Part shown: one piece after another, positions 12,415-22,094 of the stretch | How the letters are laid out: each line of letters opens with the position of its first letter | Position numbering within the stretch: the stretch's first letter is position 1 | NCBI RefSeq assembly: GCF_009759685.1 | Contig: NZ_CP046654.1 | Coordinates: 992,001 to 1,056,000, forward strand | Reading direction: 5' to 3' | DNA from: Acinetobacter baumannii | GTDB lineage: Bacteria > Pseudomonadota > Gammaproteobacteria > Pseudomonadales > Moraxellaceae | Length of the DNA: 64,000 nucleotides | Notes under the pieces: model-generated | Database searches by the model: none | What the model was told of the DNA's origin: nothing | What the model saw: the letters and a program-made list of their open reading frames with translations, nothing else | Made by a program: the position numbers and the translations under genes

Positions 12415-13052
12415 TTAGCAGCCCCCACACTTTCACCAGCAGATGGCTTAGCAGAATCATCCGTTGTGGTCACGCCCATTTCCCCCAAATCGACAGTCAC
12501 AACAAAACTACCATAGTGGTCTTCCACCCTAGGAAGAAGAGAACTTGCAGCCTTATCTTTTTTCTCTTCATTAGCCAAGAAAGAGTTCATAAAAGCATTA
12601 CGATACCAAGGAGATGCTTCAAGATTACGGAGTAGTTCGGCTACTGTATTTGGACTTTCAGCTTTACCTTCAATCGTAAACTTATCTCCGGTTCGGCTAA
12701 ATTTCGTTAAATACATAGCTGATGGTGTGACTCGAACTAACTCATCAACAAGTCTTACCACTACTGGACGTTGACTCTGCAAACCTTGAATCAACTTCAT
12801 GCGTTCAATAATGGCATCACGCTGTTCCTGTAAGCCGTTTAATGTTTTTAATTGCTGATCAAGGTTCTGATTTGTGCTCATAATGAGCTGATTCGCTTGC
12901 TCTTGATCATCTAATTTATGGTCAAAATAAAACTATCCCCCAAATACGGTTGTAATCCCCAAAACAACCACCCCAAAACATAACGTTATAAATTGTTTTT
13001 TTCGTTGCTCCCTCAGCTCTTCGCGCCAAGGCAGTAAATTAATTGTTGCCAT
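12411..13052 (-). pseudogene. pilN: pilN interrupted by an in-frame amber codon
   Basis: Reading from the ATG at 13052 gives MATINLLPWREELREQRKKQ, the classic PilN start whose INLLP motif binds PilM, then the first half of the membrane helix. Codon 40 (12935-12933) is TAG. Beyond it the same frame continues (FYFDHKLDDQEQANQLIMS) through the periplasmic coiled coil and globular domain to the TGA at 12411, 213 codons in all. No frameshift is needed, so a single substitution explains it; TGG to TAG in the helix is my inference. The ATG at 12881 gives a 156-residue open frame, but it lacks the PilM-binding tail and the membrane helix and has no visible ribosome site. pilM overlaps by one base and pilO by four. 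Confidence 0.9.
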
Positions 13053-14110
13053 TAATCAAAACTCCTTAAAGCCAAGCCACATGCCACCATTAAAGATGAA
13101 GCATCATTTTCAATTTTTTGAACGTCGACTTGAGGAGAAAAGCCCATTTGTAAAAACGGGTTGGCAATCGTGACACGGTAACCTAATTTTTGCTGCAAAA
13201 GCTTGGCAAGGCCTGGAATATTCGCATTTCCACCAGCGAGCAAAATATGGTCTATTTCGTTAAATTGGGATGAAGAAAAGAAAAATTGTAGTGAGCGGGC
13301 CGCCTGCTGCACTACCGCATCTAGAAATGGGTCTAGCACTTCAATTTCATAATCATCTGGTAAAGAACGATCTTTTTTCGCTCTGCTTGCTTCTTCTAAA
13401 GACAAACCATAACGACTTTGAATTTCAAGCGTAAGTTGTTTTCCGCCGAAAACCTGCTCTCGTGTATAAATAATCTTGCCATTTTGCATGACAGATAATG
13501 TCGTCATGATATGGCCGATATCTAAAATCCCTATGGTATTTGCACCCATCGGTAAGCTATCAGCAAACACGCTAAAAGCGCGCTCAACCGCGTAACTTTC
13601 GACATCAGCCAATTTAGGATTTAAATCTGCCAATTCAAGCACTTCAACGCGTGTTTCAACGTTTTCTGTTCTTGTGGCGACCAAGAGCACATTTACACGA
13701 TTTGGATTCGCAAGACGATCGGGCAAAACCTCAAAATCAAGGCTCACCTCATCTAAAGGGAACGGTATATACTGCTCCGCATCTACACGAATCTGAACTT
13801 CGCGTTCGTCATCGCTCATATCTGCATCCATTTCGATAGTTTTATGAATAACCGTCGATGTCGGAACAGCAATTGCAGCATGAGTGGTTTGGGGATTTGC
13901 TAAATTCATCGCCCGTTCCAAAGCCTCTGCAACTGCTTCTGGATTTAAGATATTTTTTTCAACTACACTGTTTTCGGGTAAAGGCATCAAAGCATAGCTT
14001 TCTACCCAATATTTACCGTTCTTGACAGAGAGCTCTAACAACTTAACAGAAGTCGAACTAATATCGACACCCATTAACCCCTTATTAGGTTTACGATATA
14101 ACCTGAGCAC
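13052..14110 (-). CDS. pilM: Type IV pilus actin-like ATPase PilM
   Basis: PilM is the cytoplasmic actin-like protein that binds the PilN N-terminus and couples the motor to the inner-membrane complex. It has 352 residues. GVDISSTSVKLLEL (about 14-27) is the phosphate-1 loop, IGILDIGHIMTTLSV (about 195-209) is phosphate-2, and HILLAGGNANIPGL is the adenosine motif. The start is GTG at 14110 (MLRLYRKPNKGLMGVD). Its TAA overlaps the pilN ATG by one base. It is divergent from the PBP1a gene, the standard ponA-pilM arrangement of gammaproteobacteria. Confidence 0.95.
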   Translation of the reverse strand: MLRLYRKPNKGLMGVDISSTSVKLLELSVKNGKYWVESYALMPLPENSVVEKNILNPEAVAEALERAMNLANPQTTHAAIAVPTSTVIHKTIEMDADMSDDEREVQIRVDAEQYIPFPLDEVSLDFEVLPDRLANPNRVNVLLVATRTENVETRVEVLELADLNPKLADVESYAVERAFSVFADSLPMGANTIGILDIGHIMTTLSVMQNGKIIYTREQVFGGKQLTLEIQSRYGLSLEEASRAKKDRSLPDDYEIEVLDPFLDAVVQQAARSLQFFFSSSQFNEIDHILLAGGNANIPGLAKLLQQKLGYRVTIANPFLQMGFSPQVDVQKIENDASSLMVACGLALRSFD

Positions 14111-14270
14111 ACTATTGTCCTATTATTTTTTTATCCCCAAAAAAATTACAAACCAATAATCTCGGTCTTTATTTTTACACGGATACAATATCTCATCTAA
14201 CAATCCGCATGTCTAAAGGCTATACTGACCACAATTAGTTTGTATTCGATCTTATTAAAGCTTACTTATC

Positions 14271-16826
14271 ATGAAAAAGCTATCCAGTTTGGGCTTCGTG
14301 CGTCCAATTTTTTTGATCATTATTATTATCTTAGTCTCACTTCCGATGGGATTCTATGGCATGTATCTCTATATTGCCCCAACGCTTCCGGAAATGAGTT
14401 CACTAAAAAAAGCACCGCTTTTAAAACCATTGCAAGTCTATACAGCCGATAATCAACTCATTGCTGAATACGGTGGTAAACTTTCTATTCCGGTTGAATA
14501 CAAACAAATTCCTCCTAATTTTATTCATGCATTCCTAGCAGCAGAAGATTCTTCTTTCTTTGAACATAGCGGCATTAGTTTTAAAGGTTTAGGCCGTGCT
14601 TTGAGTGAAAGTGTTACGGGTTCTGATGTACAAACTGGTGGCTCAACCATCACGATGCAGGTCGCAAAGAACTATTATTTGAGTCCAGAAAGAACTTTAA
14701 AACGCAAACTAACAGAAATCTTTTTGGCTCGAAAAATTGAGCAAAACTTATCTAAAGAAGACATCTTAAGCCTCTATGTAAATAAGATTTTCTTAGGTAA
14801 AAATGCTTACGGTATCGCAGCGGCTGCAAAGATTTACTACAACAAAAGCATTAATGAGCTCAGCATTGCCCAAATGGCCATGATTGCCGGCTTGCCTAAA
14901 GCACCATCTAAATATAATCCAGTTGTTAACCCTGAGCGTGCACTTGAACGTCGCAACTGGATTTTAGGCCGAATGCTTCAACTTGGTTATATCTCTCAAG
15001 CGGAATATCAAAAGGCCGTTGCAGAGCCAATCAATTTGAATATGCCCAACCGTGACCTAAATAATATTCACCCCTACGCAGGTGAAATGGTCCGCTCAGA
15101 GCTTGTAAAACATTTTGGTGAACAAGCAATTGATTCTGGTTATAAAGTCTACACAACAATTAATGCGAAACGCCAAGCGATTGCGGAAAAAGCTGTGCAG
15201 GACGGTCTTGAAGCTTATGACCGTCGTCATGGCTGGCGTGGTGCAGAAGCACATGATAAGCCATTAAGCGAATTTAGAGCATATGCCAACACTTATCCGG
15301 CGCAAGTCACCAAGGTAAATAGCAGCTCTTTTGAAGCATTAATGCAAGATGGCTCAACAGTAACCGTGCAATGGTCCGGCATGTCATGGGCCCGTCCCTA
15401 TCGCAATGCAAATAGCGTAGGGGCAGCGCCTTCTCGTGCATCTCAAATTGTTAAAGTTAAAGATATTGTTCGTTTACGCCCAAATGAAGCTAAAACTGCG
15501 TGGTCACTAGTTCAAGTACCAAAAGTTCAAGGTCAGCTCATTGCAATTAACCCAAACGATGGCTCAATTGAAGCAATTGTAGGTGGTTATAATTTCTATC
15601 AATCAAAATTTAACCGTGCTTTACAAGGCTGGCGTCAGCCAGGTTCTACCATCAAACCATTCCTCTATGCTTTAGCATTAGAACGTGGCATGACACCTTA
15701 TAGTATGGTGAATGATAGCCCTATTACGATTGGCAAGTGGACACCGAAGAACTCTGATGGTCGCTACCTAGGCATGATCCCGTTACGCCGTGCTTTGTAT
15801 TTGTCTCGTAATACGGTTTCAGTAAGACTTTTACAAACTGTAGGAATTGAACGTACTCGCCAATTATTCATGGATTTTGGTTTACAAGAGGATCAAATTC
15901 CACGTAACTACACCATTGCTTTAGGTACGCCTCAAGTATTACCAATTCAAATGGCAACTGGTTATGCAACATTCGCAAACGGTGGTTACCGTGTTCAACC
16001 GCATTTTATTCAGCGTATTGAAGATGCATACGGTAAAGTCATTTACGAAGCCAAGCCAGAATATGCATGTATTCCATGTATTAATGCTCCTGAGACAACT
16101 GACGATGCACAGGTAACTACTCCAGACGATCAAGTTATTGAAGTCACAAATAAAGAGCTAGAGCAGAAAGAAAAGACAACCAAACAACTCAATCTTAAAC
16201 AGACGGACAAAAATAACAGTCAATATCGTCAAGCTCAGCGCATTTTAAAATCAAGCTCTGCTTATGACATGGCAAATATCTTACGTGACGTAATTGAGCA
16301 TGGTACAGGTCGTGCTGCACTCAAGATCGGCCGTAGTGATTTAGGAGGTAAAACAGGTACGACTAACGATGCAAAAGATGCATGGTTTGCAGGTTTTAAT
16401 GGCAAGTTAGTAACTGTAACATGGGTTGGTTTTGACCAGCCGACTACACTTGGTCGCCGTGAGTATGGTGGTATTGCTGCACTACCAATCTGGATTAACT
16501 TTATGGGTCAAGCATTGCAAGGTACACCAGCTGCTTGGGTTCGTTTAGAAAAAGATGCTCAGGCACCTATTTCTCGCGATAAGCAAGAAGTCACAACTGA
16601 AGTAGGCGATAAGAAAACCTATCGTGCTGCCCCTCCATTAGCACGCCCACTCTATCGTCCTGCACCACCACAACCTAAAACCACCAATAATGACTTCGAT
16701 GACTTACCGGGTGAGGAAATTGTGATTCCTTCCAAGACAACACCTCCAGCGATGAAACCTTCGCAAGGGGCAGCGCCGAAGCGTGAAAAAGATGAATTAG
16801 AAAACTTGATTAATCAAATTGAATAA
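14271..16826 (+). CDS. ponA: Penicillin-binding protein 1a
   Basis: This bifunctional class A PBP polymerises glycan strands and cross-links peptides in the periplasm. The 851-residue protein has one N-terminal membrane anchor (about 11-36). A GT51 glycosyltransferase domain follows, with catalytic Glu near residue 92 in AAEDSSFFEH and then GGSTITMQVAKN. An OB-like insert lies at about 320-420. The transpeptidase domain has its Ser near 459 in QPGSTIKPF, SRN in LYLSRNTVS and KTGT near 694. The C-terminal tail is Pro-rich and disordered. The gene is divergent from pilM with 160 bp between them; I see no strong promoter consensus there. A strong hairpin terminator follows the stop codon. Confidence 0.95.
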   Translation: MKKLSSLGFVRPIFLIIIIILVSLPMGFYGMYLYIAPTLPEMSSLKKAPLLKPLQVYTADNQLIAEYGGKLSIPVEYKQIPPNFIHAFLAAEDSSFFEHSGISFKGLGRALSESVTGSDVQTGGSTITMQVAKNYYLSPERTLKRKLTEIFLARKIEQNLSKEDILSLYVNKIFLGKNAYGIAAAAKIYYNKSINELSIAQMAMIAGLPKAPSKYNPVVNPERALERRNWILGRMLQLGYISQAEYQKAVAEPINLNMPNRDLNNIHPYAGEMVRSELVKHFGEQAIDSGYKVYTTINAKRQAIAEKAVQDGLEAYDRRHGWRGAEAHDKPLSEFRAYANTYPAQVTKVNSSSFEALMQDGSTVTVQWSGMSWARPYRNANSVGAAPSRASQIVKVKDIVRLRPNEAKTAWSLVQVPKVQGQLIAINPNDGSIEAIVGGYNFYQSKFNRALQGWRQPGSTIKPFLYALALERGMTPYSMVNDSPITIGKWTPKNSDGRYLGMIPLRRALYLSRNTVSVRLLQTVGIERTRQLFMDFGLQEDQIPRNYTIALGTPQVLPIQMATGYATFANGGYRVQPHFIQRIEDAYGKVIYEAKPEYACIPCINAPETTDDAQVTTPDDQVIEVTNKELEQKEKTTKQLNLKQTDKNNSQYRQAQRILKSSSAYDMANILRDVIEHGTGRAALKIGRSDLGGKTGTTNDAKDAWFAGFNGKLVTVTWVGFDQPTTLGRREYGGIAALPIWINFMGQALQGTPAAWVRLEKDAQAPISRDKQEVTTEVGDKKTYRAAPPLARPLYRPAPPQPKTTNNDFDDLPGEEIVIPSKTTPPAMKPSQGAAPKREKDELENLINQIE

Positions 16827-16829
16827 AAA

Positions 16830-16860
16830 TAAAAAAGCCATCGTTAGATGGCTTTTTTAT
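16830..16860. terminator. Bidirectional terminator shared by ponA and rlmA
   Basis: The hairpin AAAAAAGCCATC-GTTA-GATGGCTTTTTT has A and T runs on both sides, so it can end transcription from either direction. The rlmA TAA (16846-16844) lies in and beside the loop, so the last codons of rlmA are encoded by one arm of the stem. Confidence 0.92.
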
Positions 16861-17668
16861 TACGCTTTTGAAAAAGATAAATTTGAAAAGATGCGGTCAC
16901 TTGTAAGTGTGCTTTCTGTTCTAATTGCATACGACGTTCTGGAGATGCCTTATAAGCATAGGGAGTCATAGCAATAAGATTTTTTAAAGCCTGCTGGTCA
17001 AGTACTAAAGGAGCATCAATAACTTGCTGCTCTTTCAACTCAAATAAATCTTGCAATTGTTCAACAAATTTCTGTGGTGTGTGAGGATTAACCTGTTCAA
17101 ACAACGCCTCACGCATCGCATACAAATGATCGGTTGCCGGGGTCACAACAATTAAATAACCATCATCTTTTAAAACACGCAGAATTTCCGTTTGGGGAAT
17201 CGGGCTAAAAAGACTCGTACACACATCCATGCTTTGATCGATGACCGGTAAAGTTGCTCCTGTACCAACCACCCATGTCACTTTGTCATTTAACTTTGCT
17301 GCGCGTTGTACTGCATTTTTTGCAATATCTACACCTATACACTGTTCAACGACCTGTTGCATTGCACTGGTGTAATAGCCCTCACCACAGCCAATATCAA
17401 GTACCGTTTTAGCTTTAAGTTGTTTCAGCAAATGAACTACTGCTTGCTGTAAAGGTTGATAATAGCCACCTTGTAAAAAAGCACGGCGCGCATCTACAGA
17501 CTCAGGAGTATCTCCCGGATTTTTACTATGTTTGTGCTGTACAACATGTAAGTTCACATAACCTTGCTTTGCAATGTCATAGCTATGGCCCTGTTCACAC
17601 CGCCATGTTTTGCTTACCAGCTCAAGTCGTTGACGACACACAGGGCACATTAAATTTTGCGTAGTCAC
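16844..17668 (-). CDS. rlmA: 23S rRNA guanine-N1 methyltransferase (RlmA type)
   Basis: RlmA methylates a guanine in helix 35 of 23S rRNA (G745 in E. coli) using S-adenosylmethionine. The N-terminus carries a zinc finger, CPVC at about residues 8-11 and CEQGH at about 24-28. The family signature YVNL...QHKHSKNPGDTPE and an ARRAFLQGGYYQPL segment follow, then the SAM motif VLDIGCGEGYYTS near residue 95. The length of 274 is typical. The first start is GTG at 17668; an ATG six codons in (17650) is possible, and neither has a strong ribosome site. It begins 2 bp after the upstream small gene, so they are probably co-transcribed. Confidence 0.9.
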   Translation of the reverse strand: MTTQNLMCPVCRQRLELVSKTWRCEQGHSYDIAKQGYVNLHVVQHKHSKNPGDTPESVDARRAFLQGGYYQPLQQAVVHLLKQLKAKTVLDIGCGEGYYTSAMQQVVEQCIGVDIAKNAVQRAAKLNDKVTWVVGTGATLPVIDQSMDVCTSLFSPIPQTEILRVLKDDGYLIVVTPATDHLYAMREALFEQVNPHTPQKFVEQLQDLFELKEQQVIDAPLVLDQQALKNLIAMTPYAYKASPERRMQLEQKAHLQVTASFQIYLFQKRNKKAI

Positions 17669-17670
17669 GT

Positions 17671-18003
17671 TTAATTATTCTCTTGTTCTTTTTGTTGTAA
17701 ATAAGCCTTAGCATGCATTCCAACAAATGTACGGCCTGCATTTGTTCCCTTAATCCATTCATCTACTTCAAACAAATCAAACAAGCCCACTTTAACTAAA
17801 GTTGGAATTGCGATCTTCAACTCTTCTTCAATTTGCCCTCTTTGCCCCGCATTATAGAGTTCAATATTATGCAGCATCGTCGCGACAGTTCCCGTTTGCA
17901 CCTGACTTCCATCTTTAAGCACAACTTGAGGTAAGACTTCGCCCTCTCCAACTACTTTTTGATTAATTACAGATAATTGGTCTAGACCAGCAACTTTTGT
18001 CAT
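17671..18003 (-). CDS. Uncharacterised 110-residue protein
   Basis: I do not recognise this family. The product is soluble with no signal peptide, membrane segment or metal-binding cluster. The N-terminal half is predicted beta-rich (VLPQVVLKDGSQVQTGTVATML) and the C-terminal half helical (EEELKIAIPTLVKVGLFDLFEVDEWI). It is a real gene by position: it lies between the mraY terminator and rlmA, with only 2 bp to the rlmA start. Co-transcription hints at an RNA-related or house-keeping role, but nothing in the sequence proves it. Confidence 0.75.
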   Translation of the reverse strand: MTKVAGLDQLSVINQKVVGEGEVLPQVVLKDGSQVQTGTVATMLHNIELYNAGQRGQIEEELKIAIPTLVKVGLFDLFEVDEWIKGTNAGRTFVGMHAKAYLQQKEQENN

Positions 18004-18018
18004 TTACCTCTCCAATAA

Positions 18019-18044
18019 AAAAAGCCAGTAGAAACTGGCTTTAT
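18019..18044 (-). terminator. Terminator after mraY
   Basis: On the minus strand TAAAGCCAGT-TTCT-ACTGGCTTT is followed by a T run. It lies 20 bp past the mraY stop and ends the rsmH-to-mraY cluster before the small gene at 18003. Confidence 0.9.
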
Positions 18045-18063
18045 ATTGACACCAAAATAAGTT

Positions 18064-19182
18064 CTAGCGCAATTTTAAGGTCATTAGGCCTAAAACAACC
18101 AGCATAATCGTAATAATCCAGAAACGGATAACTACTTGGGTTTCTTTCCAGCCTTGTTTTTCATAGTGATGGTGCAAAGGTGCCATCAAAAATACGCGTT
18201 TATTCCGCATTCGTAATGAGCCGATTTGCAGGAATACCGATACCGCTTCCATAACGAAAACACCGCCCATAATTGCGAATACAATTTCTTGGCGAACCAT
18301 AACGGCAATGGTTCCAAGCATTGCACCTAAAGCTAAAGCGCCCACATCACCCATAAAGACTTGCGCCGGATGTGCGTTATACCAAAGAAATGCCAAACCC
18401 GCACCAATCATGGCAGAACAGATCACCACAAGTTCTGAAGTGTATTTCACATAAGGAATATGCAAATAGTTGGCAAAACGAATGTCACCAGATAAATACG
18501 CAAATACGCCTAAGCCCGTCGCTACCATAACCACTGGCATAATGGCTAAACCATCTAAACCATCAGTTAGGTTAACCGCATTAGAGGCACCATTAATTAC
18601 TAAATAGGTAAATACAATAAATGCTAAACCTAAAGGAACAATAGAAAGCGGAATTGAAAGATTCTTAAAGAAAGGAATCAATAAATCCAGCATATTTGCT
18701 GTGTATTCTGCATTAGATTGTTGGGTAGCAATTAAATATAACGCAATACCAGCACCCAGCGATGCGACAGAAGTCCAGAAAAACTTCTTACGGGCAGGTA
18801 GACCTGCATTATCTTTATAGCGAATTTTAATCCAGTCATCTGCCCAGCCAACCGCACCGAACACAACCATTACACCAAGTACAATCCAAACATAAGGGTT
18901 AGATAAATCAGCCCACAATAAAGTACTAATACCAATTGAGAGCAGAATTAAAATCCCACCCATGGTCGGTGTACCCATTTTCTTAGCATGATTTTCAGGA
19001 GCAAACGAACTTACTGCCTGACCGTATTTTAACGCTTGTAATTTACGAATCATGATTGGTCCGAGAACCAAACCAATGGTCAGTGACGTTAATACACTGA
19101 GTAAAGAACGTAATGTTAAATAACGAACAACCTGAAACGAACTGTGATAGCCCGCAAGTTGTTCAAACAACCATAACAGCAT
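18064..19182 (-). CDS. mraY: Phospho-MurNAc-pentapeptide translocase
   Basis: MraY transfers phospho-MurNAc-pentapeptide from UDP to undecaprenyl phosphate, giving lipid I. The 372-residue, ten-helix membrane protein shows the active-site motifs VGWADDWIK (near 115), [13 protein letters not shown] (near 200) and the histidine loop [13 protein letters not shown] (near 330). Its ATG directly abuts the murF TAA. A terminator follows. Everything matches the family. Confidence 0.97.
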
Positions 19183-20583
19183 TTAAAGTTTCTCCATCAA
19201 ATCAGCCATCAACGTTTCCATATGAGTAAAGCGAGAACCTTTAAACAGGAAACTCATGGACTGGGGTTGATGTGTTTGGATTAGATTGATTAAAAATGGA
19301 AGCGCCTCAGCTTGAGTCTGAAATGCTTTCAATTTAGTAGAATGAAGACCTGCGCCTTCGAGAGCTGCTGAGGCAAACTGCCCAACTGCAACAATATGGT
19401 CTAAAGGAAGCTCAGCAAGATCGCGACCTAAATCGTGATGTTCTTGCCAACTGCTATCACCTAACTCCCCAATATCCCCCATCACCATGACTTTAATGCC
19501 ATTTTGCTGAAGTAATACTTGTGCCGCAGCACGCATAGATGTTGGATTGGCGTTATAAGTATCATCAATAAATAAATGAGGCGCTTTTTGAATAAAATTC
19601 AAACGACCTTTTGCACCTTGTGCTTGCTCTAGACCTTTTACGATATCTTCCAAGCTAACACCTAACGCCAAAGCAAATGCTACTGCTGCAGTTGCGTTTT
19701 GCACATTGTGCTCACCCGCAAACGGCAGTCTTACAAAACTTGAACCTTGAGGCGTATGTAACTGGAAATTGGCAGATTGTGGCAACAATTCAATCTCTGT
19801 AGCAAAGACATCACCACCAGCACCAAAGCTCATGATTTGATGGCTTTTGGCTGCTTCACGAATCTCAGCGGTAAAGTCATCTTGTTGCGGAATAATAGCA
19901 ACGCCCTGAGGTAAAATATGATGATAGATTTCTGATTTAGCGCGGCAAATGCCATCACGCCCGCCGAACTCACCCAAATGAGCAGTTCCAATATTTAAAA
20001 TGCCAGCAACATGCGGTTGAACAATTTTTGATGTGTAATCAATTTCACCTTGATGATTTGCACCAAGTTCCATCACCGCATACTGATGCTCCTTTCGAAG
20101 CTCAAGCAACATCATCGGCACACCAAGGTCATTATTTAAATTGCCTCGGGTAATCAATGTAGGTGCTAAACGAGACAAAATACTTCCTAGCATTTCTTTG
20201 GTGGTGGTTTTACCACTACTACCCGTTAAAGCAATTACTTTCAATTGAGCATTTTGTTCACGACGATACGCACCAAGTTGCCCTAAAGCCAAACGGGTAT
20301 CGGCAACTACAAGCTGAGCAATTTCTGCATCTATAGGCCGCTCGACAATAGCGACTTGGCAACCATTTGCAGCCACTTGCGCGACAAAATTATGCGCGTC
20401 GAAACGTTCACCTTTTAGTGCTAAAAAGGCATCCCCACTTTCTGCATGACGCGAGTCAGTCAAAATACGTTTAATTTCAGTTTGAGGGATCTGGTCTTTA
20501 TGCCAGTAACCCTGTGTTGCCTGTTGTAATTGTTGAGCTGTCCACGGTTCCAAAGGCACGGTACTGGTGGTTGAAGTATGCAT
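19183..20583 (-). CDS. murF: UDP-MurNAc-tripeptide--D-Ala-D-Ala ligase
   Basis: MurF adds D-Ala-D-Ala to UDP-MurNAc-tripeptide in the cytoplasm. The 466-residue protein has the three Mur-ligase domains. The P-loop is [15 protein letters not shown] (near 118-132), the central domain contains NLNNDLGVP and [11 protein letters not shown], and the C-terminal domain has [12 protein letters not shown]. It lies between murE (8 bp gap) and mraY (no gap) in the dcw cluster. Identity is secure. Confidence 0.97.
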
Positions 20584-20591
20584 AATTTTTC

Positions 20592-22091
20592 CTATTGTGC
20601 AGGGTAAGCAGCATCTACCGTATGATGTTGGGCATCAATCGCGGAACGCACTTCAACCACATCATCAAACCAGTGACGCACACCATTAATTTCTTGATAA
20701 TTTTCATGTCCTTTGCCGGCAATCACTACAATGTCACCAGCTTGAGCTTGCTCTGCAACAAATTTAATTGCTTCACGGCGGTCATGAATTTCATGCATAC
20801 GATGCCCTGAAAAATCAATTCCTTGCTTCATGTCAGCAAAAATTTGTTCAGGGTCTTCTGTTCTTGGATTATCTGAAGTCAGAATAACAGGATTTGCGCC
20901 ATCCAAAGCTGCTTGAGTCATGAGTGGACGCTTACCACGGTCACGGTCACCACCACATCCAAACACCGCCCAAAGCTGATTCGAAACATGACGCTTTAAT
21001 GTTTTAAGCACTTGAATCAATGCATCTGGTGTATGCGCATAATCCACTACAAATAATCGCTCATCATCACGAATAACTTGCATTCGGCCTGGCGCACCAA
21101 TTAGTTTAGGAACAAAATTAACCAATGCCTGTAAATCGAAACCAGCTTGCTCAGCAGCGATGAGTGCGGCAATTAAATTTTCAACATTGAAATGACCTAA
21201 TAATGGGCTTTCTACCGCAAATGAACCTTGCTGACTTACTAAATGAAAAGTTGCACCCGCTAAGCTATAGCTTAAATCGGTAATGTAATAATCAGCTGTA
21301 TTTTGAGTTAGTGAGTAAGTCAAAATTTTAGGTTGTGCTGGATTATTTTGGGCAGACTTAATCATCAAGTCAGCATGCGCATCATCTAAATTAATAACAG
21401 CGACTTTTAACGAATTAAACTGAAATAAACGCGCCTTCGCTTCTGCATAAGCTTCTAAAGTGCCGTGATAATCCAGATGGTCACGACTTAAGTTGCTATA
21501 AACAGCAATTTCAATATCGCAACCATTTAATCGACCCTGTTCAAGACCATGTGAACTTGCTTCTAAAGAAGCAAAAGTTGCTCCCTGTTTAGCATAATCA
21601 TGTAGCGCATTTTGTAACTGTAGAGCGTCGAGGGTAGTATGCGTAGAAGGCGTTAAGTTAGGTAAAATACCATTCCCTGTTGTCCCCATCACTGCACAGC
21701 GCTGCTGTTGTGAACTAATTAACTCAGCAATTAAACGAGAAATTGTTGTTTTACCATTTGTGCCTGTTACAGCAATAATCCGTAGAGGTTTTACTACATC
21801 AGCTTGTTGCAAATAACGTTTTTGCCACTCTCCCATGCGCTGACGCACATCAGGGCATACCCATTCATTTGCTACACCTAATTCGGTTTCGCTAATGACA
21901 GCCAACGCTCCATTTGCTAAAGCTGCTTCAGCAAATGTACGCGTTTTTTCAGGCTGGCTATAACTTGTCAAAGCAATAAAAATTTGGCCCGTTTCAACTT
22001 TACGACTATCTAAACTAAAGCCGTAAAATGGCTGTCGAGGCCATTGAGCATCAATTTCGATTGGATGAATTTCTTGAAAAGAAACAGTCAT
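20592..22091 (-). CDS. murE: UDP-MurNAc-Ala-Glu--diaminopimelate ligase
   Basis: MurE adds meso-diaminopimelate to UDP-MurNAc-L-Ala-D-Glu. In the 499-residue protein the P-loop is AVTGTNGKTTISRL (near 108), the central domain has the SSHGLEQGRL block, and DNPRTEDP near residue 407 matches the DNPR signature that recognises diaminopimelate rather than lysine. It lies 3 bp after ftsI. The stop codon is TAG, 8 bp before the murF ATG. Confidence 0.97.
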   Translation of the reverse strand: MTVSFQEIHPIEIDAQWPRQPFYGFSLDSRKVETGQIFIALTSYSQPEKTRTFAEAALANGALAVISETELGVANEWVCPDVRQRMGEWQKRYLQQADVVKPLRIIAVTGTNGKTTISRLIAELISSQQQRCAVMGTTGNGILPNLTPSTHTTLDALQLQNALHDYAKQGATFASLEASSHGLEQGRLNGCDIEIAVYSNLSRDHLDYHGTLEAYAEAKARLFQFNSLKVAVINLDDAHADLMIKSAQNNPAQPKILTYSLTQNTADYYITDLSYSLAGATFHLVSQQGSFAVESPLLGHFNVENLIAALIAAEQAGFDLQALVNFVPKLIGAPGRMQVIRDDERLFVVDYAHTPDALIQVLKTLKRHVSNQLWAVFGCGGDRDRGKRPLMTQAALDGANPVILTSDNPRTEDPEQIFADMKQGIDFSGHRMHEIHDRREAIKFVAEQAQAGDIVVIAGKGHENYQEINGVRHWFDDVVEVRSAIDAQHHTVDAAYPAQ

Positions 22092-22094
22092 AGC

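Noticed and set aside
12411..12881. A complete 156-residue gene starting at the ATG at 12881 as the whole of PilN
   Set aside because: It lacks the INLLP motif and the membrane helix. Both are encoded in the same frame just upstream, separated only by the TAG, so this is the distal part of a broken pilN.
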